Source of the DNA: Diphasiastrum complanatum
Taxonomy: Eukaryota > Streptophyta > Lycopodiopsida > Lycopodiales > Lycopodiaceae
Length of the DNA: 64,000 bases
Reading direction: 5' to 3'
Assembly (NCBI GenBank): GCA_029204225.1
Contig: CM055103.1
Location: 42,243,368 to 42,307,367, forward strand
The position numbers were made by a program, and so were the translations under genes. The number at the start of each line of letters is the position of its first letter. The first letter of the stretch is position 1. Of this stretch, positions 49,901-59,833 are shown piece by piece. The notes below the pieces were generated by a model. The model searched no databases and had not been told where the DNA came from. It saw only the letters and a program-made list of their open reading frames with translations.

Positions 49901-50926
49901 TATGAACCTTCTTTATATTTCAAATGTAATGAAGGAAAGATCATCATTTTGGTTCTTTATGTTGATGACATCATTATGACAGGAAATGATGATGATGGCA
50001 TAGGCAAAGTAAAAGTTGACTTATCTAGTGAGTTCAAGATGGTAGATCTAGGCTTCCTAAAGTTTATACTTGGGATAGAAGTGTCTAGAAGTAGCAATTG
50101 TACTTTCATAAGTCAATCTAAGTATGCTACTTCCATTCTTGAAAGATTTGGTATGAAAGATTGTAAGGGGATTGACACCCCTATGGAGCATGTTGTGAAA
50201 GCAACTAATGAAGGTGATGAAGCATCCTTTGAGGACATCACTCTCTTTAGGAAGCTTATAGGCTCTCTAATCTATTTAACCATCACTAGACCTGACTTAA
50301 GTTTTTGTGTAAGCAAGTTGAGTCAAAGTATGCAAGCTCCTTTAATTCATCATTGGAAAAGTGCCAAGAGAGTACTTAGATATGTTTCTAGTACTAGATT
50401 TTTTGGTATACTTTATGAAGGATCTAACTTGCACTTGAGAGCCTACTCGGATTCAGATTTTGCAGGTGACAAGATGGATAGGAAGTCCATTAGTGCATTT
50501 GCAACATTTCTTTGTGGAGGAGTGATATCTTGGCTTTCCAAAAAGCAAGATACAATCTCACTATCTTCTTGTGAAGCCGAGTACAAGGCATTGACTTCAA
50601 CAACCAAAGAGCTCTTATGGCTAAGAAGACTCTTGATGGAACTACATGTGCTAGAGGCCGAGGAGATCCCTTACATATTTTGTGACAATCAAGCTTCTCA
50701 ACAAATTGCTTCAAATCCTATCTTCCATGCTAGAACAAAGCATATTGAGATAGCTCACCACTTTGTGAGGGAGAAGGTACAATCCAAGGAAGTGCAACTA
50801 CATCATGTACCATCATCCGAATGCATAGCTGATATCTTAACCAAACCATTGTCCAAAGATCCATTTTTTAAGTTAAGATATGCTCTTGGAATTGTAGATA
50901 GATGTACACTAGATTTGCCAAGTTAG
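46946..50926 (+). CDS. Copia A gag-pol polyprotein (1326 aa, intact)
   Basis: I chose the ATG at 46946 (MSSMGG) because family members start with this gag motif; the frame is open a little further upstream without an ATG. Domains in order: gag (UBN2-like; SERLTSTNYSIWKVRMES near residue 12); zinc knuckle CFFCGKKGHFASEC (251-264); protease WWIDSGASSHM (Asp309); GAG-pre-integrase LWHKRLGHPN with CEACGLAK; integrase with DNGGEY and YTPQQNGVAERKN; Pro/Glu-rich linker with repeated DKPEED; RT (CKWIYRIKYNQDGS, DVTNAFLNG, YVDDIIMTG at 1005-1013); RNase H (DSDFAGD from Asp1169, SCEAEYKAL, FCDNQAS). No stop or frameshift. All catalytic motifs are present. The product would be cut into capsid, protease, integrase and RT-RNase H. 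Confidence 0.95.
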   Translation: MSSMGGYLMEPSERLTSTNYSIWKVRMESLLVIHDLYDIVQGVEEEPQTPQEQAKYKKRARLALHCIKLNVCNDLLKEVSSCTSSKEAWDSLKSIYESNNTSRILMLRNQVFQSMKGSGESGQEYVLRIKSLNKELSAIGEKIQDQELVQIILNGLSDEFTNLVQSFAIQDSLPSIEKLHNVLVAEESRLLHLKTRMDSMSLNGGEEKANFTSKGKKKQNPFKKNQGKEAEMKNGGSTSKGKVKNKAKLKCFFCGKKGHFASECYLKKNQQAKGDQGNIAQEEEYEDGFNTSLMVASTPTSSQDTWWIDSGASSHMSFNKHYFSTLLSCNDSKKSIYTASDQACKIDGIGSIPLCLGTSKRIDLDNVLYVPTISRNLLSVGQLMDNGLDVHFKNGVCSILKNDKCIASGIKQGRLFKLDANVASESVNLAREELTQVELWHKRLGHPNLQSMESMASKELALGLPRAFKKCGKMCEACGLAKSHKSSYKKSSSRSLSPLDLIHSDVHSFSHASNGGALMYVTFIDDCTRFTWIELLSKKNLVYEAFIKFKSLVEKQLSTSIKALRCDNGGEYTSNKMKDFCEINGIKLQYTCSYTPQQNGVAERKNRSLCECAKSLRLDASLPISFWGEAITCANYLCNRLPSSAIDGISPYQALFDKKPNVKYFKIFGCTCYVHIPLETRRKEDATSFKGIFVGYGENSKGYRIYDPTSKKVKVSKDVLFDESQFAKSLSNGSNPLCIEDLDKSEEDLDKPEEDHDKPEDGDLDPSQKGPRRSSRSKAEPSRLTYVDKGKQKEGSTSSTSYSFLATLIEEPSSFEEACKSKVWRDAMQVEYDALEENHTWNLVNLPRGKKPLACKWIYRIKYNQDGSISKYKARLVAKGFLQIKGLDYEETFAPVAKLVTIRLIICIATLFKWDLYQMDVTNAFLNGFLEEEIYMMQPEGFIKIGEEQKVCYLRKSLYGLKQAPRAWYSRLHDFLYSLGFVLSAYEPSLYFKCNEGKIIILVLYVDDIIMTGNDDDGIGKVKVDLSSEFKMVDLGFLKFILGIEVSRSSNCTFISQSKYATSILERFGMKDCKGIDTPMEHVVKATNEGDEASFEDITLFRKLIGSLIYLTITRPDLSFCVSKLSQSMQAPLIHHWKSAKRVLRYVSSTRFFGILYEGSNLHLRAYSDSDFAGDKMDRKSISAFATFLCGGVISWLSKKQDTISLSSCEAEYKALTSTTKELLWLRRLLMELHVLEAEEIPYIFCDNQASQQIASNPIFHARTKHIEIAHHFVREKVQSKEVQLHHVPSSECIADILTKPLSKDPFFKLRYALGIVDRCTLDLPS

Positions 50927-50928
50927 AA

Positions 50929-50939
50929 GTGAGGAGGAG
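50929..50939 (+). other. Polypurine tract of element A
   Basis: GAGGAGGAG ends directly at the 3' LTR, the expected second-strand primer. The same tract precedes the 3' LTR of element B. Confidence 0.8.
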
Positions 50940-51801
50940 TGTTGAAAATTGTCACTTCTCACTTGACATTGGTTCATGTAAATATTGATCAAACATTAGA
51001 ATATGTTGATGATATGATTTCACACGTGTGGAGCATGTTCCCATGTGTGAAAGGATGTACTTTTCATGTTTGTATATATCCAAATTGATTTTGTATCATT
51101 CTAGTTAGTGTGAACATGAAATGACTAGTTTTTAGTCAAGTTGACTAGTCACCTACAAATTAGCTTTTCCTTGCATGTGCATGAGTAAATGCTCCCACAT
51201 GGCAAGTGGATGTTCACATGTGTGTATAGAGTACTAGAAGATAAGAGTTGACCATTTTCCTTAGATCCTATTTTGTAGGGAATATTCCTATATTCTAGGA
51301 GACTAGCTTTTTGGATTTTAGTCATATTCTAGAAGGTCAACTATTGGATAAGGATCAAGGATGGATCAAATGGATAGATATGAGTGATGTGGCACTCTTC
51401 ACACGTGTGAAGGCCTGCTGGACTGTACCAGACTCATGGATGTACTTGATCCATAAAAGGATCATCATTTTGCTAAGAAAATTGATGAGACTTTTGCACT
51501 CTACACTTTTGTGAGATTTCTAGTCATTTGTCTTGTGATTTTTATGCATGATTGCTATCTAGTATCATTGTACTTGTTGTTTCAGGTGCAGGCCGTACAG
51601 TGGACAGTACTCCACACGTGTGAAGCCGCTCTCACTAAAAAATGATGTGTTGATCCATTGCTCTTGCTTAAATCCAAGTGTAGTGAATCTAGATCAAGAT
51701 CTAATGTGTAGAACTTGATAGATTCATTGATTAAGCAACCAATAACTCTCTATGATTGTAAAGTACAATCATTATTGTCCTAAAAACTGTAAAATTTATC
51801 A
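50940..51801 (+). repeat. 3' LTR of element A
   Basis: 862 bp, same length as the 5' LTR, no difference found on reading. Followed by AGGAG. Confidence 0.95.
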
Positions 51802-52510
51802 AGGAGTTAATCTGATTTCAACCAAGCTATGTGCAAAATGGGGACTTACCAAGTAAAGCCTGCCACTTTTACCATTAAGCTAGCTGATCAACCTAGAGGA
51901 ATGGTTGAAGACATACCTACTAAAATAGCTAGAGTGCAGTTTGTCATTACTTTTGTAGTAATGGACTTACTTGATGAACCAAATGTATATCGAGCTTTAT
52001 TGGGATGTCCATGGTTACGAGTTGCGCAAGTAGTTCATAACTGGGGCACCGACAAAATTACTTTTGAGAATCGTGAGCGTGCGGTCAAAGTAGATCCAAT
52101 CACTTGGACTATCAAGCCAGTAGTCCAAAGAGGGGATGATGATTCATCAAGAATAGATCACACCTATGATCGACAAGTGAAGACTTTGGGAGTCCATTAT
52201 GATTCTCAAACCGACACTGTCAATTGGAATCAAGCTCTTGCAATAGTGGATTGTACAGCAGGCTATGTGTGTCAACGAGATAATCAATCCGAATCGAGCA
52301 AAATTTTCTTACTTGATCGAACTTTGGATACGCCGATCACTTTTTCATTGAATATGATGAATTTGGCTTGGATATCAAGTGATTTGATTCTAGATCCGAT
52401 TGAAAATGATCTAATACATCTTAGTCATGCCTTGACTTATGATGGAGATGCAGAACTTACGGATGAGAAAATTCTCAATCACATGGATCCTACAAGATTT
52501 GGAGTTTGAG
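51802..52510 (+). pseudogene. G2 protease and downstream region
   Basis: This continues the protease interrupted by A. VNLISTKLCAKWG follows the active-site loop, ALLGCPWLRVAQVVHNWGTD matches the conserved 'LLGRPWL' block, and KITFENRERAVKVD follows. The frame is open from 51807 to TGA at 52507. The downstream half (52100-52510) is acidic and of unknown role, probably a protease-RT linker. Confidence 0.78.
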
Positions 52511-53680
52511 ATATTCCGGATGAACCGACAATAAAGCCACCAAAAGCAGTTATATTGAAGGAAGGAAAAGCTATAGGACCAATGACAAAGAAACAAGCTA
52601 AGCAATATTTTAATACGGTCCTGAAATGAGAAAAATCATCTCGGAAAGTTGATTCTAAGAATGTACCACCTTTATTGGATAAAGGAAAGGGAAAGTTCAA
52701 GGATGATTTTTCAAGTCAGACTTCTCGCAAGAAATCACCATCAAGGAAGTCATCACCTTCAGAGACAAGCACATCATCTAGAAGGTCATCACCTCCATGA
52801 TCAATTCCTGCCAAGAAAGCTAACCGGAGATCAAAGATCCAGCCTTATGAAAAGGAACAATCAAAAGAAGTCCAGCATGATATGCCTGAGCATTTCAAAC
52901 GCTATACTTTGGATGATGTTGTGATTATGTTACCATTTTATCGCTGTAATCCAAATGTTACTGAACATATAAAGAAAGAGCTACAAAGACTACTTGAAGC
53001 CAACTTTATTTATGAAATCAAATATACGGCATTAATTTTTCCAATTGTCATCATTCCTAAGAAGAATGGAAAGATGAGAATTTGTGTGAATCTCAAGGCT
53101 TTGAACAAAGTGACGTGAAAGGATCACTTTCCGTTACCCTTTACTAAAAGCATATTGGATCGTCTTGCTGGAGCGAAAGTACACAGTTCTTTGAATGGAT
53201 TTAGTGGTTACAACCAAGTCAAGATTACACCTACGGATTTCATAATATAGCTTTTGCAACAAAACTTATGTTTATATATGTCGTTTGGACTTTGTAATGC
53301 ACCTAGTTCATTTCAAAGAGTCATGCAGTTTTCCTTTAAGGATAAAAATTTGGGTCACTCATGGAGTTGTCCTTGGACATGTGATATCTAGGCATGACAT
53401 TGCTACGGATTATTCCAAAATCAAAGTCATCGTCGAGTTACCACCACCAGGAACAATTCGTGGAATCTACATGTTTATGGATCATGCAAATTACTATCAG
53501 ATATTTATTCTATTCTTTGCAAATTTAGCAAGACCTATATACAAATTGACCATTGTACCAATTTGGACAACAAAGGCATTGGAAGCATTTGAAAAATCAA
53601 AGAAAGCTTTATCTTCTGCACCGATACTACGAGCTCCAATTTGGACAATTGAGTTTCATGTTCATACCGATGCATCAAAA
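52511..53680 (+). pseudogene. G2 reverse transcriptase and RNase H start, deleted core
   Basis: A Ser/Pro/Lys-rich linker (about 52700-52830) is followed by RT blocks NPNVTEHIKKELQRLLEANF, IIPKKNGKMRICVNLKALNK, a TGA at 53116, then DHFPLPFTKSILDRLAGAK and MSFGLCNAPSSFQRVMQ (about 53280). There a deletion removes the catalytic DD motif and joins to VTHGVVLGHVISRHDI, HANYYQIF and the RNase H start IEFHVHTDASK. Element B is inserted right after DASK. Without the DD motif this RT cannot work. Confidence 0.82.
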
Positions 53681-54362
53681 TGTTAAAAATTCACAATTCT
53701 AGCTTGACTAGTTTTGGTCATATGACTTGTAAATAGTTAGATGGTCATGATGTGGCTTGTCACACGTGCCAAATAGCATAGGATTCCATTCATAAGGATG
53801 TTCTCAAGTAGACCTAAGTGTTAGAACCTTTGGAATGAGTCCAAATTATGCTTAGATACAAGGGAGAAAAAATAGGAGCTATTTTTGGTAATTTTTGCAT
53901 TGTTGAGGGATCTCCAAGATTCCAACCCTAACTTGGTAGGGATGAAAGATCCACCAAAATTAGCATTAGGGATAGGTTTAGGGCTACTCATACCTGCCCA
54001 AAACCGTGATGGATCATGTATATATAGGTGATGATATCTCACCAAAATCAATCAAGCAATTTCATGATTTTTCTCTCGTAATGGTGCAATTGCTCTCTAT
54101 GTTCATAATTGTTTGAGTACTTGTGATTACTAATGATTATAGGATTGAATGTAGGTCTGGTGTACAGTACTCAGACTGTGGGAGGCCGTACTTTCACACG
54201 TGTGAAGCCTTCTTCAAGGATTTGGGCCATTTAGTGAGTTTCAAGCATAGATTTTTGATGGATTTTGATGGTTCAACTTGTGCTAATCTTATGAAATCAT
54301 AATCTATTGTTTCCCTCATCATTTCAAGTGTTTTAGGATCCTTATTTGCTATAATTTTTACA
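53681..54362 (+). repeat. 5' LTR of element B
   Basis: 682 bp, TGTTAAAAATTC...TTTTTACA. Contains CACACGTGTG at 54195-54204 and a further CACGTG near 53763. A likely TATA element (TATATATAGG) lies near 54018. Confidence 0.95.
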
Positions 54363-54376
54363 TGGTATCAGAGCCC
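54363..54376 (+). other. Primer-binding site of element B
   Basis: TGGTATCAGAGCCC immediately after the LTR. The 790-bp leader to the ATG at 55169 has no supported gene. Confidence 0.93.
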
Positions 54377-55168
54377 AAAGGCTGAAATGAGCTAAATCCT
54401 TGCATTCAATTTGATCACAATTTTTGATCTAAATCTTGTGTAGATTGGATCTTAGCATCTAGTATTGATTCTAGAACTCAAAGTGAGTCAAATACATTGG
54501 AGATTGGTGTTGTGTGACTTCATTTGCAGGTGTTTAGGTGTCTAAAACCAGAGGCAAAGTTGAATTCAATTCACATTACCAAGATAGCAAGTTTTGCTTG
54601 CTCCAAGCATTGATTTCTAAGCGAGTTTTGGAGGTGATTTCATAGAGAAGGCTTTCTAGCATTCAAGGAGAGGGAAGATCAGAGTTTTGGGGACTCTTCA
54701 AGGCTGTTCTAAGGTGTAGTAGGCACCTCCTAAAGTGATTTAGGTTCAGTCCAACCATTGCTTGACTTATGCACCAAATTAGATCAATTTTTCATCAATT
54801 TTGATCATTTTTTGCTTGTGATTGGATAGTAGATTGTGTTGCATCCTCATTAAGTTCCATTTAGAACTTTTACAAGTGATTTTGGAAGTATATTAGGTTG
54901 CTGAAATTCACTCTTGATCAGATCATTTGGAAGCTTTAATGTTCTTTATAGAAAGAGGGGCAATTCTATTAGTATTGTCTACTTCAATCAAGCAAGTGCA
55001 TTGTTTCTAGTATTCTATGATTTGATTTTGTTAGAGATCATTCTTAGATCTTTATAGGAAGTCTATTACTGATCTTTTCAGGTCCCTAAGAAGTGGGATA
55101 AGGTAGACCTTCAATCAAATCAATAGAAGTAACCTTCATTTGTGTCAAGTCCTTGATTAGGAAACTAG

Positions 55169-58100
55169 ATGGCATCTATAAATGCATATCTTTTGGATAC
55201 TAATGAAAGGCTCAACAAAACTAACTATTCCATATGGAAAGTTAGAATGGAATCTATCATGATCATGCAAGATCTGATGGAAATTGTAAATGGTAAGGAG
55301 GGTGAACCTATTCATCCTCAAGAAAAAGCCAAATACATCAAGAGGTGCAATGTTGCACTACATTGCATAAAAATGAATGTTGCAAATGAACTCTTAAGAG
55401 AGGTAGGAGATTGCACTTCAGCTCAAGATGCTTGGGAGACTTTGCAAAAGGTCTATGAATCCAAGAACCAAACTAGAATGTTAGCTTTGAAGAATCAAAT
55501 CTATAGAAGCTATCAAAAGAAAGGAGAGAGTGCACATACTTTTGTCCTAAGAGTAAAAGAATTGAACAAAGAGCTAGCCTTTATAGGTGAACCTATCAAG
55601 GATGAAGAGCTTGTTCAACTCATATTGAATGGGCTAAGCTTTGAATTTGACAATTTGGTTCAGGGATATGCAATTATGGGTAAGCTACCCATACTTGAAG
55701 AACTCCAAGGCACGCTCATGGCCGAGGAATCAAGAAGAAGCCAAATGCAAGAGAGGATGGATAGGCTTTCCATCCAAGGTGGAGATGACCAAGCTCTCTT
55801 CACCAAAGGCAAAGGCAAGTCCAAAGGCAAAGGATCAACATTCAAGAAGTCTACAAAGCTTGAGGATCAAGAAGGACCCCCAAAGGCATCTCCATCAACC
55901 ACCAAAGTCAAGAAGGACAAATCAAAGGTGAAGTGCTACTATTGTAGCAAGATGGGGCATTATGCCTCGGAATGCTTCAAGAGGAAGCAAGATCAAAGCC
56001 AAGCCAACATGAGCAAAGAGGAGGAGGAGGAGAGTTCACATGAGGACTCTCTCATGATGTCCATATTTTCTTCAACAAGCTTCAAAGGAGAAGATCCTTG
56101 GTGGATTGACTCGGGTGCTAGTTCACACATGACTAGTAAAAGGGAGTTTTTCTCTTCTCTCTTATCTTATGATGGACCTATAAAGTCTATCTATACAGCA
56201 AATTATGAATCTTGTAAGATTGAAGGAGTTGGTAGCATTCCCCTTTGCTTAGGATCTTCCAAAAAGATCAACATAGAAGGTGTTTTGTACATTCCTACAA
56301 TAACAAAGAATCTACTAAGTGTTGGCCAAATGGTAGACAATGGTTTCAATGTTGACTTTGCTTCAAATGAATGTTTCATCAAGAAGAAGGGTAAGATAGT
56401 GGCTAAGGGCACTAGACTTGGCAAACTTTATAAGTTGGATGCATTTGTGGATACTAATGTTGTCATGTTGGCCGAGAAGAGCAAGATATCTACCTTTACT
56501 TTATGGCACAAAATACTTGGACATGTCAACTCGGGTTCCATGGAGGCTACGATCAAGGAGGAGTATGCTTTAGGCCTACCAAGGTCTATTGGGAAGGAAG
56601 ACAAGGTTTGTGAAGCTTGTGCCTTATCCAAGGCACATAAGAAGGTGTTTCCTAACTCCATCACAAAGTCATCTCATCCTCTTGAACTCATACACTCGAA
56701 TGTGCACATTGCTAGCACCAAATCTAATGGAGGTTCATCCATGTTTTTAACCTTCATTGATGACTACTCAAGATATTGTTGGGTGTTCTTACTTTCCTTC
56801 AAGTCTCAAGTATTTGATACTTTTGTAAAGTTCAAGTTGTTTGTGGAAAAGCATCATAATCATAGCATCAAGATCCTTAGAAGTGACAATGGTGGAGAAT
56901 TCATCTCCAATGAGTTCAAGGCCTTTTGTGAGGAGGAAGGGATCAAGAAAGAGACTTATTGTCCTTACACTCCTCAACAAAATGGAGTTGCTGAAAGAAG
57001 GAATAGAACATTATGTGAATGTTCTAAGGCTTTAAGATTAGATGCTTGTTTGCCCAAATCCTTTTGGGGTGAGTCTCTTGTATGTGCAAACTACTTGATG
57101 AATAGGGTGTCTTGCAAAGCAATTGAAGGCAAAACTCCATATGAGATGTTGTATGGAAAGAAACCCAATCTTAATCACTTGAAAGTTTTTGGGTGTATAT
57201 GTTATGTGCATGTGCCATTGGAAACAAGAACCAAGGAGGATCCATCTTCCACAAGAGGGATCATGCTTGGATATGCAAGCTCAAGCAAGGGCTACAAAGT
57301 CTATCTCCCATCCTTGAACAAATTTGTTGTTTCAAGGGATGTCATCTTTGATGAACATCATATGCATATGCTTGAAGAAGGCTCAAGTGCTCAAACAATC
57401 AAGAAGAAGATGGCCGAGGAGCAAGATCTTGGTTTTGAGGAGGAGCTCATGGAGGAGCAAGCACCAAACCCACCTATCACACCAAGGAGATCTTCAAGGA
57501 CAAAAGTGGAGCCATCAAGGCTCACATATCAAGGCAAAGGACAGCAAGTTGAGGGTATCTCATCCACTTCTTATGCTTTATATAGTTTTGAAGAACCGTC
57601 TAATGTTGAAGATGCATTGAACTCCAAAGAATGGTATAAAGCTATGTTGGATGAGTATGATGCCTTGATTGAGAATGAAACTTGGTTGCTTGTTGAGAGA
57701 CCTCAAAGGAATGTAATAGGATGCAAGTGGGTCTTCAAGTTTAAGTTGAATGCAAATGGGAGTGTTAACAAACATAAAGCAAGATTAGTTGCAAAAGGTT
57801 ATGCTCAAGAGAGAGGGATAGACTATGAGAAAACTTTTGCACCCGTGGCCAAGATGGTCACAATAAGACTAATCATTGCACTTGCATCACATTTTGGATG
57901 GATTCTATGTCAAGTGGATGTCTCTAATGCTTTCTTGAATGGTTTTTTGGAAGAGGATATCTATATGGAGCAGCCACAAGGGTTCATCAAGCATGGAATG
58001 GAGAACAAAGTATGTCATCTCCAAAGAAGCATCTATGGCTTGAAGCAAGCCTCGAGATCTTGGAATTCAAGACTACATTGCTATCTTATTTCACTTTCTT

Positions 58101-59137
58101 TTGTTCAAAGTGAATATGATCCCACTCTTTACATTAAGTTTGATGATGTTGGTATTGTACTTTTACTCATTTATGTAGATGACATCATCATTAGTGGAAA
58201 TAGTGTTGATGGTATTGAAAAAATCAAGATAGATCTATCCTTAGAGTTCAAGATGGTAGATCTAGGGTGTCTTCACTTCATCTTAGGCATAGAAGTACTT
58301 AGAGGGTCTGATTTTATCTTTATAAGTCAAGTAAACTATGCTCAAAGTCTTTTGAAGAAGTTTAAGATGGAAGTATGCAAAAGTGTTGACACACCAATGG
58401 AGCAAGATGTAAAAGTGCCAAATGAAGATGATGAAAGATCCTTCATGGACATCACTTTGTTTAGGCAACTTATAGGTTCCTTAATGTGGATCACTATAAC
58501 TAGACCAGATCTTAGCTTTAGTGTATGTAGGTTGAGCCAATCCATGCAAAAGCCATTGAATATCCATTGGAAAAAGGCTAAGAGGATTCTAAGATACATC
58601 TCGGGTACATTGGATTTTGGGATTCTATATAGAGGAGATGTGATTAACCTTCATGCATTTAGTGATTCAGATTTTGCAGGGGACAAGAGGGATAGGAAAT
58701 CAACAAGTGCCTATTCAACTTTCATAGGAGAAGGTGTGATTTCATGGCTTTCAAAAAAGCAAGAAACTATATCTATATCTTCAACCGAGGCCGAGTACAA
58801 AGCTTTGACAACCACTACAAAGGAGGTACTTTGGATCAAGAGATTATTGGTGGAACTAAAGATCATGGATTCAGAGGAGGCACCAATCATCTACAATGAC
58901 AATATATCAGCCCAACACCTTGCATCTAACCCAATCTTCCATGCAAGATCTAAGCACATTGAGATATGCCATCACTTTGTGAGAGAAATGGTGCAAGCCA
59001 AGGAGATTGCTTTGGAGCATGTTCCAAGCAATGAATGTGTAGCTGATCTACTTACTAAACCACTTCAAAAGACACCTTTTATGAAGTTCAGATCATCACT
59101 TGGAGTGATTAGTAAAGCAATGATTGAACCAAGCTAG
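55169..59137 (+). CDS. Copia B gag-pol polyprotein (1322 aa, intact)
   Basis: ATG 55169 opens MASINAYLLDTNERLNK, the standard gag start. Domains: gag (about 1-210); Lys-rich linker; zinc knuckle CYYCSKMGHYASEC (256-269); protease WWIDSGASSHM (Asp314); GAG-pre-integrase LWHKILGHVN with CEACALSK; integrase SDNGGEF and YTPQQNGVAERRN; RT (CKWVFKFKLNANGS, DVSNAFLNG, YVDDIIISG from residue 1002); RNase H (DSDFAGD from Asp1166, STEAEYKAL, YNDNISA). Open throughout, same architecture as A but clearly a different family by sequence. Small oddities such as EKTFAPVAK (usually EETFAPVAK) and HKILGH (usually HKRLGH) could affect fitness. Confidence 0.95.
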   Translation: MASINAYLLDTNERLNKTNYSIWKVRMESIMIMQDLMEIVNGKEGEPIHPQEKAKYIKRCNVALHCIKMNVANELLREVGDCTSAQDAWETLQKVYESKNQTRMLALKNQIYRSYQKKGESAHTFVLRVKELNKELAFIGEPIKDEELVQLILNGLSFEFDNLVQGYAIMGKLPILEELQGTLMAEESRRSQMQERMDRLSIQGGDDQALFTKGKGKSKGKGSTFKKSTKLEDQEGPPKASPSTTKVKKDKSKVKCYYCSKMGHYASECFKRKQDQSQANMSKEEEEESSHEDSLMMSIFSSTSFKGEDPWWIDSGASSHMTSKREFFSSLLSYDGPIKSIYTANYESCKIEGVGSIPLCLGSSKKINIEGVLYIPTITKNLLSVGQMVDNGFNVDFASNECFIKKKGKIVAKGTRLGKLYKLDAFVDTNVVMLAEKSKISTFTLWHKILGHVNSGSMEATIKEEYALGLPRSIGKEDKVCEACALSKAHKKVFPNSITKSSHPLELIHSNVHIASTKSNGGSSMFLTFIDDYSRYCWVFLLSFKSQVFDTFVKFKLFVEKHHNHSIKILRSDNGGEFISNEFKAFCEEEGIKKETYCPYTPQQNGVAERRNRTLCECSKALRLDACLPKSFWGESLVCANYLMNRVSCKAIEGKTPYEMLYGKKPNLNHLKVFGCICYVHVPLETRTKEDPSSTRGIMLGYASSSKGYKVYLPSLNKFVVSRDVIFDEHHMHMLEEGSSAQTIKKKMAEEQDLGFEEELMEEQAPNPPITPRRSSRTKVEPSRLTYQGKGQQVEGISSTSYALYSFEEPSNVEDALNSKEWYKAMLDEYDALIENETWLLVERPQRNVIGCKWVFKFKLNANGSVNKHKARLVAKGYAQERGIDYEKTFAPVAKMVTIRLIIALASHFGWILCQVDVSNAFLNGFLEEDIYMEQPQGFIKHGMENKVCHLQRSIYGLKQASRSWNSRLHCYLISLSFVQSEYDPTLYIKFDDVGIVLLLIYVDDIIISGNSVDGIEKIKIDLSLEFKMVDLGCLHFILGIEVLRGSDFIFISQVNYAQSLLKKFKMEVCKSVDTPMEQDVKVPNEDDERSFMDITLFRQLIGSLMWITITRPDLSFSVCRLSQSMQKPLNIHWKKAKRILRYISGTLDFGILYRGDVINLHAFSDSDFAGDKRDRKSTSAYSTFIGEGVISWLSKKQETISISSTEAEYKALTTTTKEVLWIKRLLVELKIMDSEEAPIIYNDNISAQHLASNPIFHARSKHIEICHHFVREMVQAKEIALEHVPSNECVADLLTKPLQKTPFMKFRSSLGVISKAMIEPS

Positions 59138-59140
59138 ATA

Positions 59141-59151
59141 GTGAGGAGGAG
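59141..59151 (+). other. Polypurine tract of element B
   Basis: GTGAGGAGGAG runs up to the 3' LTR at 59152. Confidence 0.8.
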
Positions 59152-59833
59152 TGTTAAAAATTCACAATTCTAGCTTGACTAGTTTTGGTCATATGACTTG
59201 TAAATAGTTAGATGGTCATGATGTGGCTTGTCACACGTGCCAAATAGCATAGGATTCCATTCATAAGGATGTTCTCAAGTAGACCTAAGTGTTAGAACCT
59301 TTGGAATGAGTCCAAATTATGCTTAGATACAAGGGAGAAAAAATAGGAGCTATTTTTGGTAATTTTTGCATTGTTGAGGGATCTCCAAGATTCCAACCCT
59401 AACTTGGTAGGGATGAAAGATCCACCAAAATTAGCATTAGGGATAGGTTTAGGGCTACTCATACCTGCCCAAAACCGTGATGGATCATGTATATATAGGT
59501 GATGATATCTCACCAAAATCAATCAAGCAATTTCATGATTTTTCTCTCGTAATGGTGCAATTGCTCTCTATGTTCATAATTGTTTGAGTACTTGTGATTA
59601 CTAATGATTATAGGATTGAATGTAGGTATGGTGTACAGTACTCAGACTGTGGGAGGCCGTACTTTCACACGTGTGAAGCCTTCTTCAAGGATTTGGGCCA
59701 TTTAGTGAGGTTCAAGCATAGATTTTTGATGGATTTTGATGGTTCAACTTGTGCTAATCTTATGAAATCATAATCTATTGTTTCCCTCATCATTTCAAGT
59801 GTTTTAGGATCCTTATTTGCTATAATTTTTACA
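59152..59833 (+). repeat. 3' LTR of element B
   Basis: 682 bp, two differences from the 5' copy, CACACGTGTG at 59666-59675, followed by CAAAA. Confidence 0.95.

Larger units (their letters stand above)
45488..51801 (+). mobile_element. Complete Ty1/copia retrotransposon A (young)
   Basis: 6314 bp with two 862-bp LTRs that I find identical by eye, TG...CA ends and perfect AGGAG target duplications (45483-45487 and 51802-51806). It has an initiator-Met primer site, an uninterrupted 1326-codon gag-pol and a purine tract before the 3' LTR. It sits within the protease gene of gypsy G2, at the active-site Gly-Ser-Gly. Identical LTRs mean very recent insertion. It has everything a copia element is known to need, so it may still be active. 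Confidence 0.95.
53681..59833 (+). mobile_element. Complete Ty1/copia retrotransposon B (young)
   Basis: 6153 bp with two 682-bp LTRs, TG...CA ends, perfect CAAAA duplications (53676-53680 and 59834-59838), an initiator-Met primer site and a 1322-codon uninterrupted gag-pol. I find two LTR differences (C54157 versus A59628, T54239 versus G59710), about 0.3 percent, so insertion was recent but earlier than A. It lies in the RNase H of gypsy G2. Potentially autonomous. Confidence 0.95.

Noticed and set aside
53821-54051. Minus-strand small open frame repeated at 59292-59522
   Set aside because: Same reason: it lies in the two LTRs of element B.
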